Source: Dugong dugon (lineage: Eukaryota > Chordata > Mammalia > Sirenia > Dugongidae). Taken from it: a DNA stretch of 64,000 nucleotides. Positions 34,560 to 46,115 of this stretch are shown here, one piece after another. The stretch spans positions 18,718,501 through 18,782,500 of the forward strand of contig CM057469.1 in assembly GCA_030035585.1 (NCBI GenBank), in the 5' to 3' direction. How positions within the stretch are numbered: the first letter of the stretch is position 1; every line of letters begins with the position of its first letter. The notes beneath the pieces are model-generated. The model was not told where the DNA came from, searched no databases, and was given only the letters and a program-made list of their open reading frames with translations. The translations under genes were made by a program, and so were the position numbers.

Positions 34560-35875
34560 TAATAAAAGCCTCCAAAAATGGAAGAAGGCTCGACATCTCT
34601 TAACCTCTTAGTGTCCTCAACAACTCAAATGGTGCCTCAGTTGTCTTCACCTCTCCATCTAATCCTGGACACACAGCCTTTCTCCATGATGTCAGAAACT
34701 CTTCTAACAAAGATCCCCAATGACCTCCTATTTGCCAATTCAGTGGAAACTTCAGTCCTTACCTCCTTGATCACTCCTCCCTTCTGATGCTTTCTCTGCC
34801 TTGAGTTTCCATGACACCATTTCTCCTATTTTCCTCTCCCTTTTCTGACATCTCCTCCATGGTTTATCTCCTTGGCTCCTGGGGCTGCTGGTCCCCTTGA
34901 TGTCAGTGGGCCCCACAGCTCCACCCTCCTCTGTTGTCTCAGACATCCTCCATAGGGAGGACACCCCATCGGTGGATGCCACCACCTCCTTCATCTGACA
35001 GCTTCCAGAACTGTGTCTCCAGCTCTGGGTCTACAGCCCCAACTGGACCTCACTGGACCATTCCACCCAGCTCCACTGAGCCCGACCCAATTTTATTATC
35101 CACAGTTATCCTCAAAAACAAAACCCATAATAACAAAAACCCTCTCTTTGCCTGTATTCGCCATCTCAATAAACGGCAGCACCATCTACACACTTAGCCT
35201 AGCTAGAAATCTGGAAGAATGGCTCATTTTCCTCCTCTCCCTCTCCACCCATATCTCAGCTGCCACCTACCATGGGTTTTCTACTTACAATATCTATCAG
35301 GTCTACAGCTGTCTCTTCATTCCCACCACTACTGCATGAGTTCAAGTCTGCATCTTCTTACACCTAAGCCAAGATGACTGGCCTCCTAACTGGTCTCAGT
35401 GGCACCCTCTTCCAACCCATCCTCTATCTCACTATTAGAGCAATCTTTCTTAAACACACATCTGATCATTTCATTCCCTTTCTAAAAGCCCTTCAATGGC
35501 TACATGTGGCCTACTGGATAAAATCCAGACTCCTTAGCCTAAAAGGCCCTTCACCCTCTCCCTTCCAACTTCCCAACCTGTCACTCACCCATTCATATAC
35601 ACAGTGCTATGGTGACACTGTGCTATGGTGAGAGCTCCCCAAGTGTACTGAGTATGTATAACATCTTTGTGCCTTATGCCTGACATTCCCTCTGCCTGGA
35701 CTGTCTAGGCTTCGCCATGTTCATGTGCTGAGCACCAACTCACCCTTCCAAAGTCAGCGCGAGCATCACCTCCCTATGCTCCCAAGCAGCCTACATGGGC
35801 TCTGGTCCAGCACTTAATAAACAGTGTTCTCTTAGTTTCCTTGTCTGTCTCTAATGCTAGACGGTGGGTCACTCC
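34560..35875 (+). repeat. L2 LINE, long 3' portion with decayed ORF2
   Basis: It covers the L2 3' ORF and tail in order: CAAAGATCCCCAATGACCTC, CTTGAGTTTCCATGACACCA, TTCTACTTACAATATCTATC, GTCTCAGTGGCACCCTCTTC, AATCTTTCTTAAACACACAT, CTTCAATGGCTACATGTGGC, CTCTGCCTGGACTGTCTAGG and GGTCCAGCACTTAATAAACA. Many stops; not coding. At about 1.3 kb it is the longest L2 in the window. Confidence 0.8.
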
Positions 35876-35934
35876 AGGGAAGGAATTTTTACCCTTTTCA
35901 CATCTTGGTTATAATGTGGCATAGCACTGCAGCC

Positions 35935-36745
35935 GGTACATGAGAGGAGACAAAAAAATGCTTTTTGGCTTATTAATATCAAAGCAAAAAATTAAATAAA
36001 ATATTAGCAAACCACACTCATAAGCAAACTGAATCCAGCAACATATAATAAAAAAAATATATGTCATGACCAAGCGGAGTTTATTATACAAGGATGGTTC
36101 ATTATTAGGAAATCAACTGTAATAATTTACAATATTAATAGATTTAAGAAGAAGAATCACATAATCATCTCCCTAAATACTGAAAAGATATTTGGCAAAA
36201 TATAATACCCATTCCCGATAAAAAACACTAAATAAATTAGAAATTGATGGATACTTCCTTAATATTTTTAAAAATATATATAGACCTCCATCCAAAAGCC
36301 AACATCTTATTTAATGGGAAAACATTCCCACTGCATCACTACTATTTAATATTGTACTGGAAGTATTAACCAATGTAATAAACAAGAAAAAACAATTAGT
36401 GGCATAAAAATAGCAAAAGAAAAGAGTAATAATATCTCTATTTGTAGAAGGTAAATTCTTTAGAATTTATTCATTAAAAAAATCAATGAATATACTAATG
36501 AATTTTATTAGGCAGTAAGATAACATATAAACTATCTTTCATATAACAAACACTATCAATTAGAAGAGATCATGGAAGAGAAGACCCTATATATAACAGC
36601 AACAAAAGATATAATACCTAAGAATAAATTTAACAAGAAATGTACAAAGCTTATATGAGAAAAATCTTAAAAACTGAAACGTTGACTTTTTCAAATGGAA
36701 AGATATTTCATGTTCTTGGGAAAGATTTCACATTATAAAGATGTT
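35935..36745 (+). repeat. Old L1 ORF2 fragment (reverse transcriptase region), decayed
   Basis: Phrases typical of the L1 RT region: AAACCACACTCATAAGCAAA, GACCAAGCGGAGTTTATTAT, ATGGTTCATTATTAGGAAAT, CAACATCTTATTTAATGGGA and TATTGTACTGGAAGTATTAA. Frames are full of stops. It is an internal LINE piece without a 3' end. Confidence 0.8.
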
Positions 36746-37440
36746 AAGAATGAGGATGAGTTCTATGTGCTGCATGAAGTAATCTCCAGGAAATAGTTTC
36801 AAATGAAAAAAAGCAATATTCAGAGGAGTTTATATATTATGCATGCTTCCTTGAGTGTAAGAAAGGAGAATTAAGAATATATGTATGTACACGTATACAT
36901 CTACACATCCACATTATTGTCTTTTCAAAAAGAAATGCTAGAATGATAAACTAGAGGAAATAATAATGTCAAAACAAGACTTCTCTGAGCATACCTTTTA
37001 AAGAAGTTTTGACTTTTGAAATATGTAAATGTTTACAATTTCAAAATACGAAAATTAATCAAAAATAGATGTTTTAATAAGCAAACCCTAAAATTGAAAA
37101 CAAACTGTAAAAAATGACGTGTAACTGTATATCCAATTGGTAACATAATCACACCCACAAGCATGAGCTGGGATGAAGTGTGCAGAGGTACACCTGGTTC
37201 TCCAGAGAGTTTAACTCTCGGCCACTCTGTTGGTTCCTGTTTGGTTAAAAAAAAAAAAAAAGAAAAGAAAAAAGCTACCCTGGACTCCCTTCCCAGATCC
37301 CCCTCTGTAAAAAGTAAGTATGACATTCAAAACCATGTCAAGAGTGTGGATGAGACAGATCTTTTGGTCAGTTTTATTCCATATTTCATAAACACCTCCT
37401 AAGCACCTACTAGACTGGCCTCCACTATAGGAGGCCAAAG
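36746..37440. other. Unassigned AT-rich sequence
   Basis: It contains an A-run (37247-37275) and an L1-like stop-rich stretch near 36760-36980 that I cannot place. No gene. Confidence 0.4.
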
Positions 37441-39255
37441 GAGCCCTGGCTGCACAGTGGTTAAATCACTCAGATGCTAACCCAAAGGTCAGCGGTTCAA
37501 ACCTACCACCCCTCCACAGGAGAAAGATGTGGCAGTCTGCTTCTGTAAAGATTTACAGCCTTGAAAGGATATGAACAGGGCACTTCTCCAAAGAAGATAT
37601 TCAGGCAGCTAACAGACACATGAAGAAATGTTCACGATCATTAGCCATTAGAGAAATGCAAATCAAAACTACAATGAGATATCATCTCACCCCAAAAAGG
37701 ATAGCATTAATCCAAAAAACACAAAATAATAAATGCTGGAGAGGTTGTGGAGAGACTGGAACACTTATACAGTGTGGGTGGGAATGTAAAATGGTACAAC
37801 CACTTTGGAAATCGATCTGGTGCTTCCTTAAAAAGCTAGAAATAGAAGTACCATATGATACAGCAATCCCGCTCCTTGCAATATACCCTAGAGAAATAAG
37901 AGCCATCACACAAATAGATATATGCACAACCATGTTCATTGCAGCACTGTTCACAATAGCAAAAAGATGGAAACAACTTAGGTGCCCATCAACAGAAGAA
38001 TAGATAAACAAATTATGGTATATCCACACAATGGAATACTACACAAGGATAAAGAACAACGATGAAGCCGTGAAACATTTTACAACATGGAGGAATCTGG
38101 AAGGCATTATGCTGAGTGAATTTAATCAGTCACAGAAGGAAACGTATTGTATAAGACCACTATTATAAGAACTCAAGAAAAGGTTTAAACACAGAAGAAA
38201 ACATTCTTTGATGGTTATGAGGGTGGGAGGGAGGGTGAAGATTATTCATTAACTAGATAGTAGACAAGAATTATCTTAGGTGAAGGGAAGGACAGCACAC
38301 ACTACAGGGGAAGTCAGCACAACGGGACTAAACCAAAGCTAAGAAGTTTCCTGAATACAACCAAACACTTCGAGGAACATAAGAGCAGGGGTGGGGGTCT
38401 GGGGACCATGCTTTCAGGGGACATCTAGGTCAACTGGCATAACAAAGCTTATTAAGAAAATGTTCTGCATCCTGCTTTGGTGAGTGGTCTTGAAAGCTTG
38501 CAAGCAGCCATCTAAGATGCATCAATTTGTCCCAACCACCTGGAGTAAAGGAGAATGAAGAACACCAAAGACACAAGGAAAGTATTCGCCCAAGAGACAG
38601 AAAGGGCCACAAAAACCAGAGACTTCATCGGCCTGAGACCAGAAGAACTAGATACTGACCAGCTACCACCAGTGACTGCCCTGACAGGGAACACAACAGA
38701 GAGTCCCTGATGGAGGAGAAAGGTGGGGTGCAGAACTCAAATTCTAGTAAAAAGGCCAGACTTAATGGTCTGACTGAGACTGGAGGAACCCCAGAAAGCA
38801 CGGCCCCCGGATTTTCTATCAGCCCAGAACTAAAACAATTTCCGAGGCCAACTCTTCAGACAAAGATTGGACTGGACTGTGGGACGTAAAATGATACTCG
38901 TGAAGAGTGTGCTTCTTAGCTCAAGTAAATACATGAGACTAAAGGGGCAGCTCCTGTCCGGAGGTGAGATGAGAAGGCAGAAAGGGTTAGGAGCTGGTTG
39001 AATGCACATGGGAAATCAGGGGTGGAAAGGAGGAATACACGGTCATAGTATAGGAAGAGCAATTAGGGTGACATAACAATGCATGTATAAATTTTTGTAT
39101 GAGAGACTAACTTGAAATGTAAATTTTCACTTAAACTACAACAATAAACAAACAAACAAAAAAAAATTCACAGCCTTATAAATTCTATAGGGCATTTCTA
39201 CTCTGTCCTACAGGGTCACTATGAGTCCGAATCAACTCGACGGCAGTGGGATAGG
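37441..39255 (+). repeat. AfroSINE split by an L1 insertion
   Basis: The left half (37441-37563) runs from GAGCCCTGGCTGCACAGTGG to TCTGTAAAGATTTACAGCC. The right half (39164-39255) resumes with ATTCACAGCCTTATAAATTC, GGGTCACTATGAGTCCGAAT and CAACTCGACGGCAGTGGG. The overlap at the junction (ATTTACAGCCTT / ATTCACAGCCTT) is the L1 target-site duplication. Confidence 0.92.
37564..39163 (+). mobile_element. 5'-truncated L1 (ORF2 end and 3' UTR), about 1.6 kb
   Basis: A frame from 37620 to 38003 encodes the ORF2 C-terminal end ([49 protein letters not shown]-type region; [11 protein letters not shown]). It is followed by a 3' UTR of about 1.1 kb, ending in (AAAC)n A-rich sequence. The first codons and the rest of ORF2 are missing. 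The 3' UTR matches the copies at 5030-5527 and 58948-60000. The frame stops where the element's own ORF2 is expected to end. Confidence 0.92.
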
Positions 39256-39385
39256 AAGCTAACTGGAGACTGTAACACAATCGTTACAATATGGAGACGT
39301 GGACTTTGTCCTCAAGGGGTTAACAGCTCCTGAGCAGATAAGATGTATCTAAATGAAAAAATGAGGGAATATACATGAAAATAAA

Positions 39386-39905
39386 CCATAGTTCAGTGAT
39401 AGAATTCTCACCCTTCACATGGGAGACTTGGAAACCCTGATGGCATAGTGGTTTAGTGCTACAGCTGCTAACCAACAGGTCAGCAGTTCAAATCCACCAG
39501 GCACTCCTTGGAAGATATGGGGCAGTTCTACTCTGTCCTATAGGGCCACTATGAGTTGGAACTGACTTGATGGCAAAGGGTTTGGTTTTTGTTTTTTTAT
39601 ATGGGAGATCAAGCTCAATTCCCAGCCAATGAACTCATGCGCAGCCCACCCACCTGTCTCTGGAGGCTTGCATGTTGCTATGATACTAAACAGGTTTCAG
39701 CAGAGCTTCCAGACTAAGACAGATGAGAAAAAAAGGCCTGGAGATCTACTTCTGAAAATGAGCCAGTGAAAACCCTATAGCTCACAATGGTCCGATCTAC
39801 AACCAATCATGGGGATGGCACAGGACCGGGCAGGTTTTGTTGCATTGTGCATGGAGTCACCATGAGTCAGGGGCTGACTCAATGGCAGCTAACAACAACA
39901 ATAAC
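39386..39905 (+). repeat. tRNA-Gly-headed SINE with RTE-like tail, split by an AfroSINE
   Basis: The left piece (39386-39426) is a tRNA-Gly-like head, AGTTCAGTGATAGAATTCTC. The right piece (39599-39905) continues through AATTCCCAGCCAATGAACTC, GAGGCTTGCATGTTGCTATG, GGTTTCAGCAGAGCTTCCAG and GGAGTCACCATGAGTCAGGG to AGCTAACAACAACAATAACA. Confidence 0.92.
39427..39598 (+). repeat. AfroSINE inserted in the tRNA-like head of another SINE
   Basis: AAACCCTGATGGCATAGTGG, CAGCAGTTCAAATCCACCAG, GCCACTATGAGTTGGAACTG and a T-rich end. Flanks ACATGGGAGA (39417-39426) and ATATGGGAGA (39599-39608) are the target-site duplication with one mismatch. Confidence 0.93.
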
Positions 39906-40879
39906 ATGCACGAAGATAAACTTGTGAACCGAATGTAAGTGCTGAAAACCCACTGGCAGAGGCAGCAAGGGAAGAAGGGCTTCTTAGATGGGTTCAAGAG
40001 CCATCTCAAAGGCAACAGTAAACAGAATGGTAGATACCAACTTGTTTGTTATTTTGATTAATGTTTCAAAAGTAATTTATGAATACAGGTATACTCCCAT
40101 TCCTCTTGCACCTATACAAACATACTATATTTCTGATGGATGACTATAGTATGAAAGATTAACGGAAGTCCATTCTAAACAATCCTCCATGGCCACATGA
40201 GACCACATAGGTTAAAAATAATAGTTAAAAAGATGCTTATGAACAGCCCTGTGACTCAAGACAGCAGTAAAAAGAAAATCAGCTTGGTATTCCTGAAAAG
40301 AGACAGTGAACCCTGACAGACACCAGCCAATTTGTAATCTTTGCGAGGACAGAGCAGAGCAGAAGCCTGCCAGCCCGCTGACTCGGCACAGAAACCTTCA
40401 CCCTCTCTGAAGGTCAGGACAAGCCCTCGGGCAAGGCTTCCGTTCAGAAAGAGCTGATAAGAGTCTCAACTGGGTGAATATAAATATGAGGAAGTTCCTT
40501 TTTCCCCCTAGTACATCCAGTCAAGAAAATTACTCAGCTCAGAATCTTAACAACCTCACCTATTTTTTCCCACTCCTCCCACAAAGCTAAGTTGCCATCT
40601 GTAAGCCCAGGAAAGATAATCATAACATTCTCTCCCAAGCAGAGGTCTCCCACTCACGTGGGTCTACCAAGAATGACCTTTAGTGGCTTCTGGGGGAAAA
40701 TGTGCTTGGATTTCTCTGTTCCTTGCATCTTTTCTCATGCTTCCTTTTGTGACCTTAACCATTTACAACCACCACCTAGAATTTCAGGGTAAAGAAAAGA
40801 AATCACATTCATTTTCATTTTGCTATATGGGATTATGTATGTGTGGATGTGTGTATCTTAGTATAGTGCCTGACAATAA

Positions 40880-41165
40880 TTGTTAGCCATTTATTATCAT
40901 CATTATCATTATTATTATTAGTTGATGAACAGTATTATCTGTGATGTAATGCCAAAGAGCAATTGACATGGTTTAAATTTTAATTGACTTAATCCTTCCA
41001 AAGCTGACAAATTACTAGCCTCAACCATTTAAAAATCACATTTCTAATGCAATAATCCTATCTGCAATGAGTGTAGAAGAAATTATTATAGGCCAGGGAT
41101 TTTTGCAAAGTGAATTAAGTTACTATAAAAACTGACCATGTTTGTTCACAATTAAATGTCTGGTA
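40880..41165. promoter_or_regulatory. Candidate conserved intronic element (unproven)
   Basis: Starts at a (TTATCA)n-like tract and continues with GAGCAATTGACATGG, TTTAATTGACTTAATCC, AGCTGACAAATTACTAGCC and GTGAATTAAGTTAC. Dense AATTR/TGACA words and absence of repeats suggest a regulatory block. Conservation not testable here. Confidence 0.25.
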
Positions 41166-43421
41166 AAATGAAATGCCAATAGTTCATAGCTGCCTAAGCC
41201 TACAGGAAGATATCACTGCTCAAATGTCTCTACTGGGAATGCTTTCATTGCCTCTTAAATTGTCTCAGAAATTTTTAAATGATAAACATTGCAGGACTTT
41301 TCTATTATTGATACTATCTATTAGCCAATCCTTCGAAATGCTTCCGAAATGGGAAAGACTAAGTCACAAGTATCTCAAAGAAAGAGCAAGCAGCATTTCA
41401 GACCTGAAACGAAGCTTTTTGAAAATAGCCACACGTTCTTGGAAGATTTTAGCTAGAATTCTCTCATAATTAGTAAGTACTTAAAATGCAATGTCTATTT
41501 TATCTATTTATAAAGCATCTTCTGATGGCTTACAAGGGACCTTTCAAATAGAGTTATTTTTTCATGCTCCTGTTTTGGAGCTAGGGGGTGAAAACATATA
41601 TATATATATATGTATACATACAAAATCTCCCCAAGTCAACTTACTTGGACTCGGCTATTTAGAGTCCATGTTTGGTGTTTTTTAACCCCTGTAATGCATT
41701 CCTTTCTTTCATCTCTGTAATTCCAGGCTACCCTATGTCTGGCTAATCTTCCTGATATTTCTGGGGCTTTATAAATGGACCCAGAAAATGGGACTGAGAA
41801 AAAATCAGAAAGGAACATAGTTCTGGACCTTTTTTGACATGAAGGAAGATTTACTTTTATTGATATGAAAATGACCAGATGTCTGATAAACCTTTTGCCA
41901 GCGTGGAACATTATCTACTTACTCCAGGGAATTCCTTCAGGCTGACATTTTGTAAAATTTACACTGTCAATCCAAAAGTTCTGTCACAGATATCAGACTG
42001 ATCTAGAGTAGCCCCAAGATGAAGAATTCATTCCTTGGCCTCTAATGAGGTACTTCTGGCCTGGTGCCTCGTCTGTCTACAAAATGGGAAAGATGTTCTT
42101 GCCACTGGAAATGAAATAGTCCTATATTTATACATTGGAACACCGCAATGTATAAAAGGACTGCTTTCACTTAAATCCCAACATTTTACAAGTCCACACT
42201 CTTTTGTTTTATCTGACCACTTCCACTTACCAGCACTGGAAAAGGAATGCTATAAACCCAATAAGCACTTTTTTACCGACCTAGGTAATAAAAGTCAATC
42301 AGAATGTTTATAACCTGCCAACAGGCACAAATCTCTACTCACCAGGTAAGCTGCTATTTGAAAGGATGAACTCAGAGCATCATTAACTCTACAGTTGTCA
42401 CTTTTACATTCCAGAGTCTTGAGAGAACCAACAACATACTGCATTTTGTTCCTAAATCTGCCCCCACTATGCATCCCTTTCTAGAACCTTCACATTCAAT
42501 GCATCAGAACCTAAATCCATTACTGTCCTTCCCTCTGAGCTCCATCCAAATCTGTCTCCCCCGTTGCCTGCCTCAATTAGCACCATCACTGCCCACCCAG
42601 TTGACCAGCTGCCCAAGATAGAAACTTCAAGCTATGTTGCCTTCTGCCATGAAGCCCTGCCATCCAGTGGCCACACGACTACTTAAGAGTACTCAGAACA
42701 GAGTGGTCACTCCAAAGGCACCCACCAGAGCCACTCACTGACTCCTGGGAGCAACCAGACGCTAAGCATGGGCTCTCCAGCATTTCACCGCCCTCCTTCA
42801 CCAACTATCCCAAAGACAGAAATGGGGCAATTCAATAGGGTATGCTACCGAACAGTGGAGATAGTGTGAGAACTCTTGAGGCAGTATAATATTTGCGAAA
42901 TGTACAGATGAAACTGGAAACAGAAAGTGGATAATGTTTTATAACAAAAACTCTAAATTCTGTAAAACACAAAATCTAACAGAATCTTGTCTAATTAATA
43001 ATCGATTCTTAAATTGTTGTCTTAAGAATGGAACTATTTTTCAAATCCTCATCGTAAATAATTTTTACCACATTGTAAGAGTTTAATCATTTTTTTCCTC
43101 TTATCAGATGAATGGAAAAGTTATAAAATAGAGAGGAAAACTGATTTACTCAATGTCACAAAGTAAATTAGTGATGGAAAAAGGACTAAAACCCAAATCT
43201 ATCCTAAAATAATAAGGCTCCTGAATGTGTTGTTCTGCTTGACTTTTAAATGCTTACCTATGAGATTTTTAATACCACCTAGGAGAATTTAATACTCTAC
43301 TTAAGGAAATATCCCCCAAATACAGTTAAGCATCCTAAGTGAATTACAAAGATGATTTTTGCTAATTCTCCCCTCAAAAACATGTCTATCTTCCAGTCTC
43401 TTACTCTACAGGGCGACTTAC

Positions 43422-43518
43422 ATGTTGGAGTCACAATGACATCTCTTGTTCTAATGAAAATTAACTCCTTCTGTGCCTGAGGGCTACAGAGGTCTACAAT
43501 TTGCTCATAAATCCAGCT
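43422..43518 (-). other. Candidate cryptic exon in KIF26B intron 2
   Basis: On the minus strand, CCTTTCGTCTTTCCAG precedes 43518 and GTAAGT follows 43422, giving a 97-base unit with good splice signals in an open frame. The frame has no recognised domain. 97 is not a multiple of 3, so inclusion between phase-0 exons would shift the frame. Chance occurrence is likely. Confidence 0.12.
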
Positions 43519-44326
43519 CTGGAAAGACGAAAGGCCTTGTCTCCGAGTTACACCTCCCTCCATGGTGCACCAGAAAACATGGAATTCGTTTGGTTAAAAT
43601 GCTGCATATTTTAAAGGTGTAATGGAAATTGTACCTAATCTGAGGATATAAATACTTAAAAAAGTAAAAAAAAAACAGCTAAAATCATTATTCCCAATGA
43701 CAAGCAGAAGGGCAATTTATAGTTGAGATGAGCTAGTCCAAAGCACCCTGGGGTTCCTGGTTCTTACATATTCGCCTGCACCAAATGTCATGCTTCACTG
43801 TCCTGCTTCACATATAAAACTCAGGCAACTGCGGGACTGTGTGATAACCATGTGTGCACTTAGAGTGATCCCGTGGGACTGACCCCATGACTGACAGCTC
43901 TTCTCTAGGTGTACATGGGTCACTGTAGGACGATGGGGAGGACTGAGTTTCTTCTGGAGCCTTCACCTCACTCTGGCACGATCATCAGTTTCCCAGCATC
44001 ACTTGTATTTCATTACATAAATAAAATTGGCAAATCCATTGAGCTGCCTCCTACAGCACCGTTAATGAATTTTCCAGGCTGCTTCAACAGAAACAAAAAA
44101 TCCAGTTTGTCAAATGACTCCATAAAACATGATGGAGGCATTTAAGTTTCAACATTTGTTTCTTTTTCCTGTAGATAATTTTCTCCCACCCTCCCTTTTT
44201 GGGAAAAGAGTATATTTTGATTTACCTTTGCACACAAAAGGGCACTCAAATGGGGAAAGAAAAAACCAATTATAAGAATGGGGTCTCGAAAATGTTCTAA
44301 AATAATCTGGTAGACTGAAACTAATT

Positions 44327-46104
44327 GTTGTTGTTGTTAAGGGCCGTCGAGTCGGTTCCGATTCATAGAGACCCGATGTACAACAGAACAACACTGCTCG
44401 GTCCTGCACCATCTTCACACGGGTAGCTGTGTTTGAGCCCACTGTTGCAGCCACTATGTCAATCCATCTTGTTGAGGGTCTTCTTCTTTTCATTGACCCT
44501 CTACTTTACCTAGCACGATGTGCTTCTCCAGGGACTGGTCCCTCTTGATAAAACGTCCAAACTATGTGAGATGAAGTCTCACCATCCTTGCTTCTAAACA
44601 GCATTCTGGTTCTAGTTCTACCAAGACAGATTTGTTCATTCTTCTGGCAGTCCATGGTATATTCAATATTCCTCACCAACACCATAATTCAAAGGCATCA
44701 ATTCTTTGGTCTTCCTTATTCATTGTCCAGCTTTTGCATGCATATGAGGCATATGAAAATACCATGGCTTGGGTCAGGTGCACCTTAGTCCCCAAAATCA
44801 CAGTTTTGCTTTTCAACACTTTAAAGAGGTCTTTTGCAGGAGATCTGCCCGATGCAATGCGTCTTTTGATTTCTTGACTGCTGCTTCCACAGGCAGTGAC
44901 TGTGGATCCAAGTAAAATGAAATCCTTGACAACTTCAGTATTTTCTCCCTTTATCATGATGCTGCTTATTCGTCCAGTTGTGAGGATTTTTGTTTTGTGT
45001 TGAGGTGTAATCCATACTGAAGGCTGTAGTTTTTGATCTTCATCAGTAAATGCTTCAAGTCCTCTTCACTTTCAGCAAGCAAGATTGTGTCATCTGCATA
45101 TCGCAGGTTGTTAACAAATCTTCCTCCAATCCTGATGCTGTGCTCTTCTTCATATAATCTAGATTCTTGGAGTATTTACTCAACATACAGACTGAATAAG
45201 TATGGGGAAAGGATACAACCATGACATACATCTTTTCTGATTTTAAACCATGCAGTATCCCCCTGTTCTGTTCGAATGACTACCTCTTGGTCAATGTAGA
45301 GGTTCCTCATGAGCATGATTGTTTTGGAATTCCCATTTTTTGCAATGTTATCCATAATTTGTTATGATTCATACAGTCGAATGTCTTTGCATAGTCAATA
45401 AAACACAGGTAAACATCTTTCTGGTATTCTCGGCTTTCAGCCAAGATCCATCTGACATTAGCAATATCCTGCATTCCACGTCCTCTTCTGAATCAGGCTT
45501 GAATTCCTGGCAGAATCCTGTCGATGCACCTCTGCAACAGTTTTTGAATTATCTTCTGCAAAATGTGGACAAGGACTATTATCTCCAGTCCTCGTATGTG
45601 ATATTAGTGATCTTGTTCAATAATTTCCACATTCTGTTGGATCACCTTTCTTTGGAATGGGCATAAATATGGATCTCTTCCAGTCAGTTCACCAGGTCCT
45701 CCAAATTTGTTGGCACACAAGAGCGAGCACTTCCAGTATTGCATCCATTTGTTGAAACATCTCTATTGGTATGCTGTCAATTCCTCAAGCCTTGATTTTT
45801 GTCAATGCCTTCAGTGCAGCTGGAACTTTTTTCTTCAGTACCATCACTTCTTGATCATATGCTACCTCCTGAAATGGTTGAACACTGACCAATTCTTTTT
45901 GGTACAGTAACTCTCTGTATTTCTTTCATTTTCTTTTGATGCTTCCTGTGTTGTTCAATATTTTGCCCATAGAATCCTTCAATATTGCAACTCAAGGCTT
46001 GTGTTTTTTCTTCAGTACTTTCAGCTTGAGAAATGCTGAGCATGTTCTTCCCTTTTGCTTTTCTAACTCCAGGTCTTTGCACATGTCATTGTAACAAGGG
46101 GTAA
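44327..46104 (-). mobile_element. RTE-class LINE, 5'-truncated, reverse transcriptase disabled
   Basis: Reading on the minus strand, the 3' end is (AAC)n with GAATCGGAACCGACTCGACG. Upstream of it, at 44957-44673, lies the RT C-terminal block (DFILLGSTVTACGSSSQEIK; KVHLTQAMVFSYASYACKSW; DAFELWCW). Further 5' (45000-46100) are decayed RT segments with frameshifts. It is like BovB/RTE elements, and its 3' end is shared by SINEs in the window, so it is a plausible source of their retrotransposition machinery. Flanks TGAAACTAATT (44316-44326) and TGAAACTTATT (46105-46115) are the likely target-site duplication. Confidence 0.92.
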
Positions 46105-46115
46105 TGAAACTTATT

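Larger units (their letters stand above)
39906..44316. other. Long stretch with few repeats
   Basis: About 4.4 kb without a recognised SINE, LINE or LTR, apart from (TA)n at 41601-41613 and short simple repeats. Open frames (for example 41173-41469 and 42035-42313 on plus, 43563-43297 on minus) show no family I know. 40860-41165 and 43980-44160 are AT-rich and unique-looking. Confidence 0.45.

Noticed and set aside
34577-35631. Series of plus-strand ORFs that could be a novel multi-exon gene
   Set aside because: The nucleotide order matches a decayed L2 LINE across the whole stretch.
44673-44957. Independent reverse-transcriptase gene
   Set aside because: Only the C-terminal end of an RTE reverse transcriptase is open; the upstream part has frameshifts, and a target duplication marks it as a truncated insertion.
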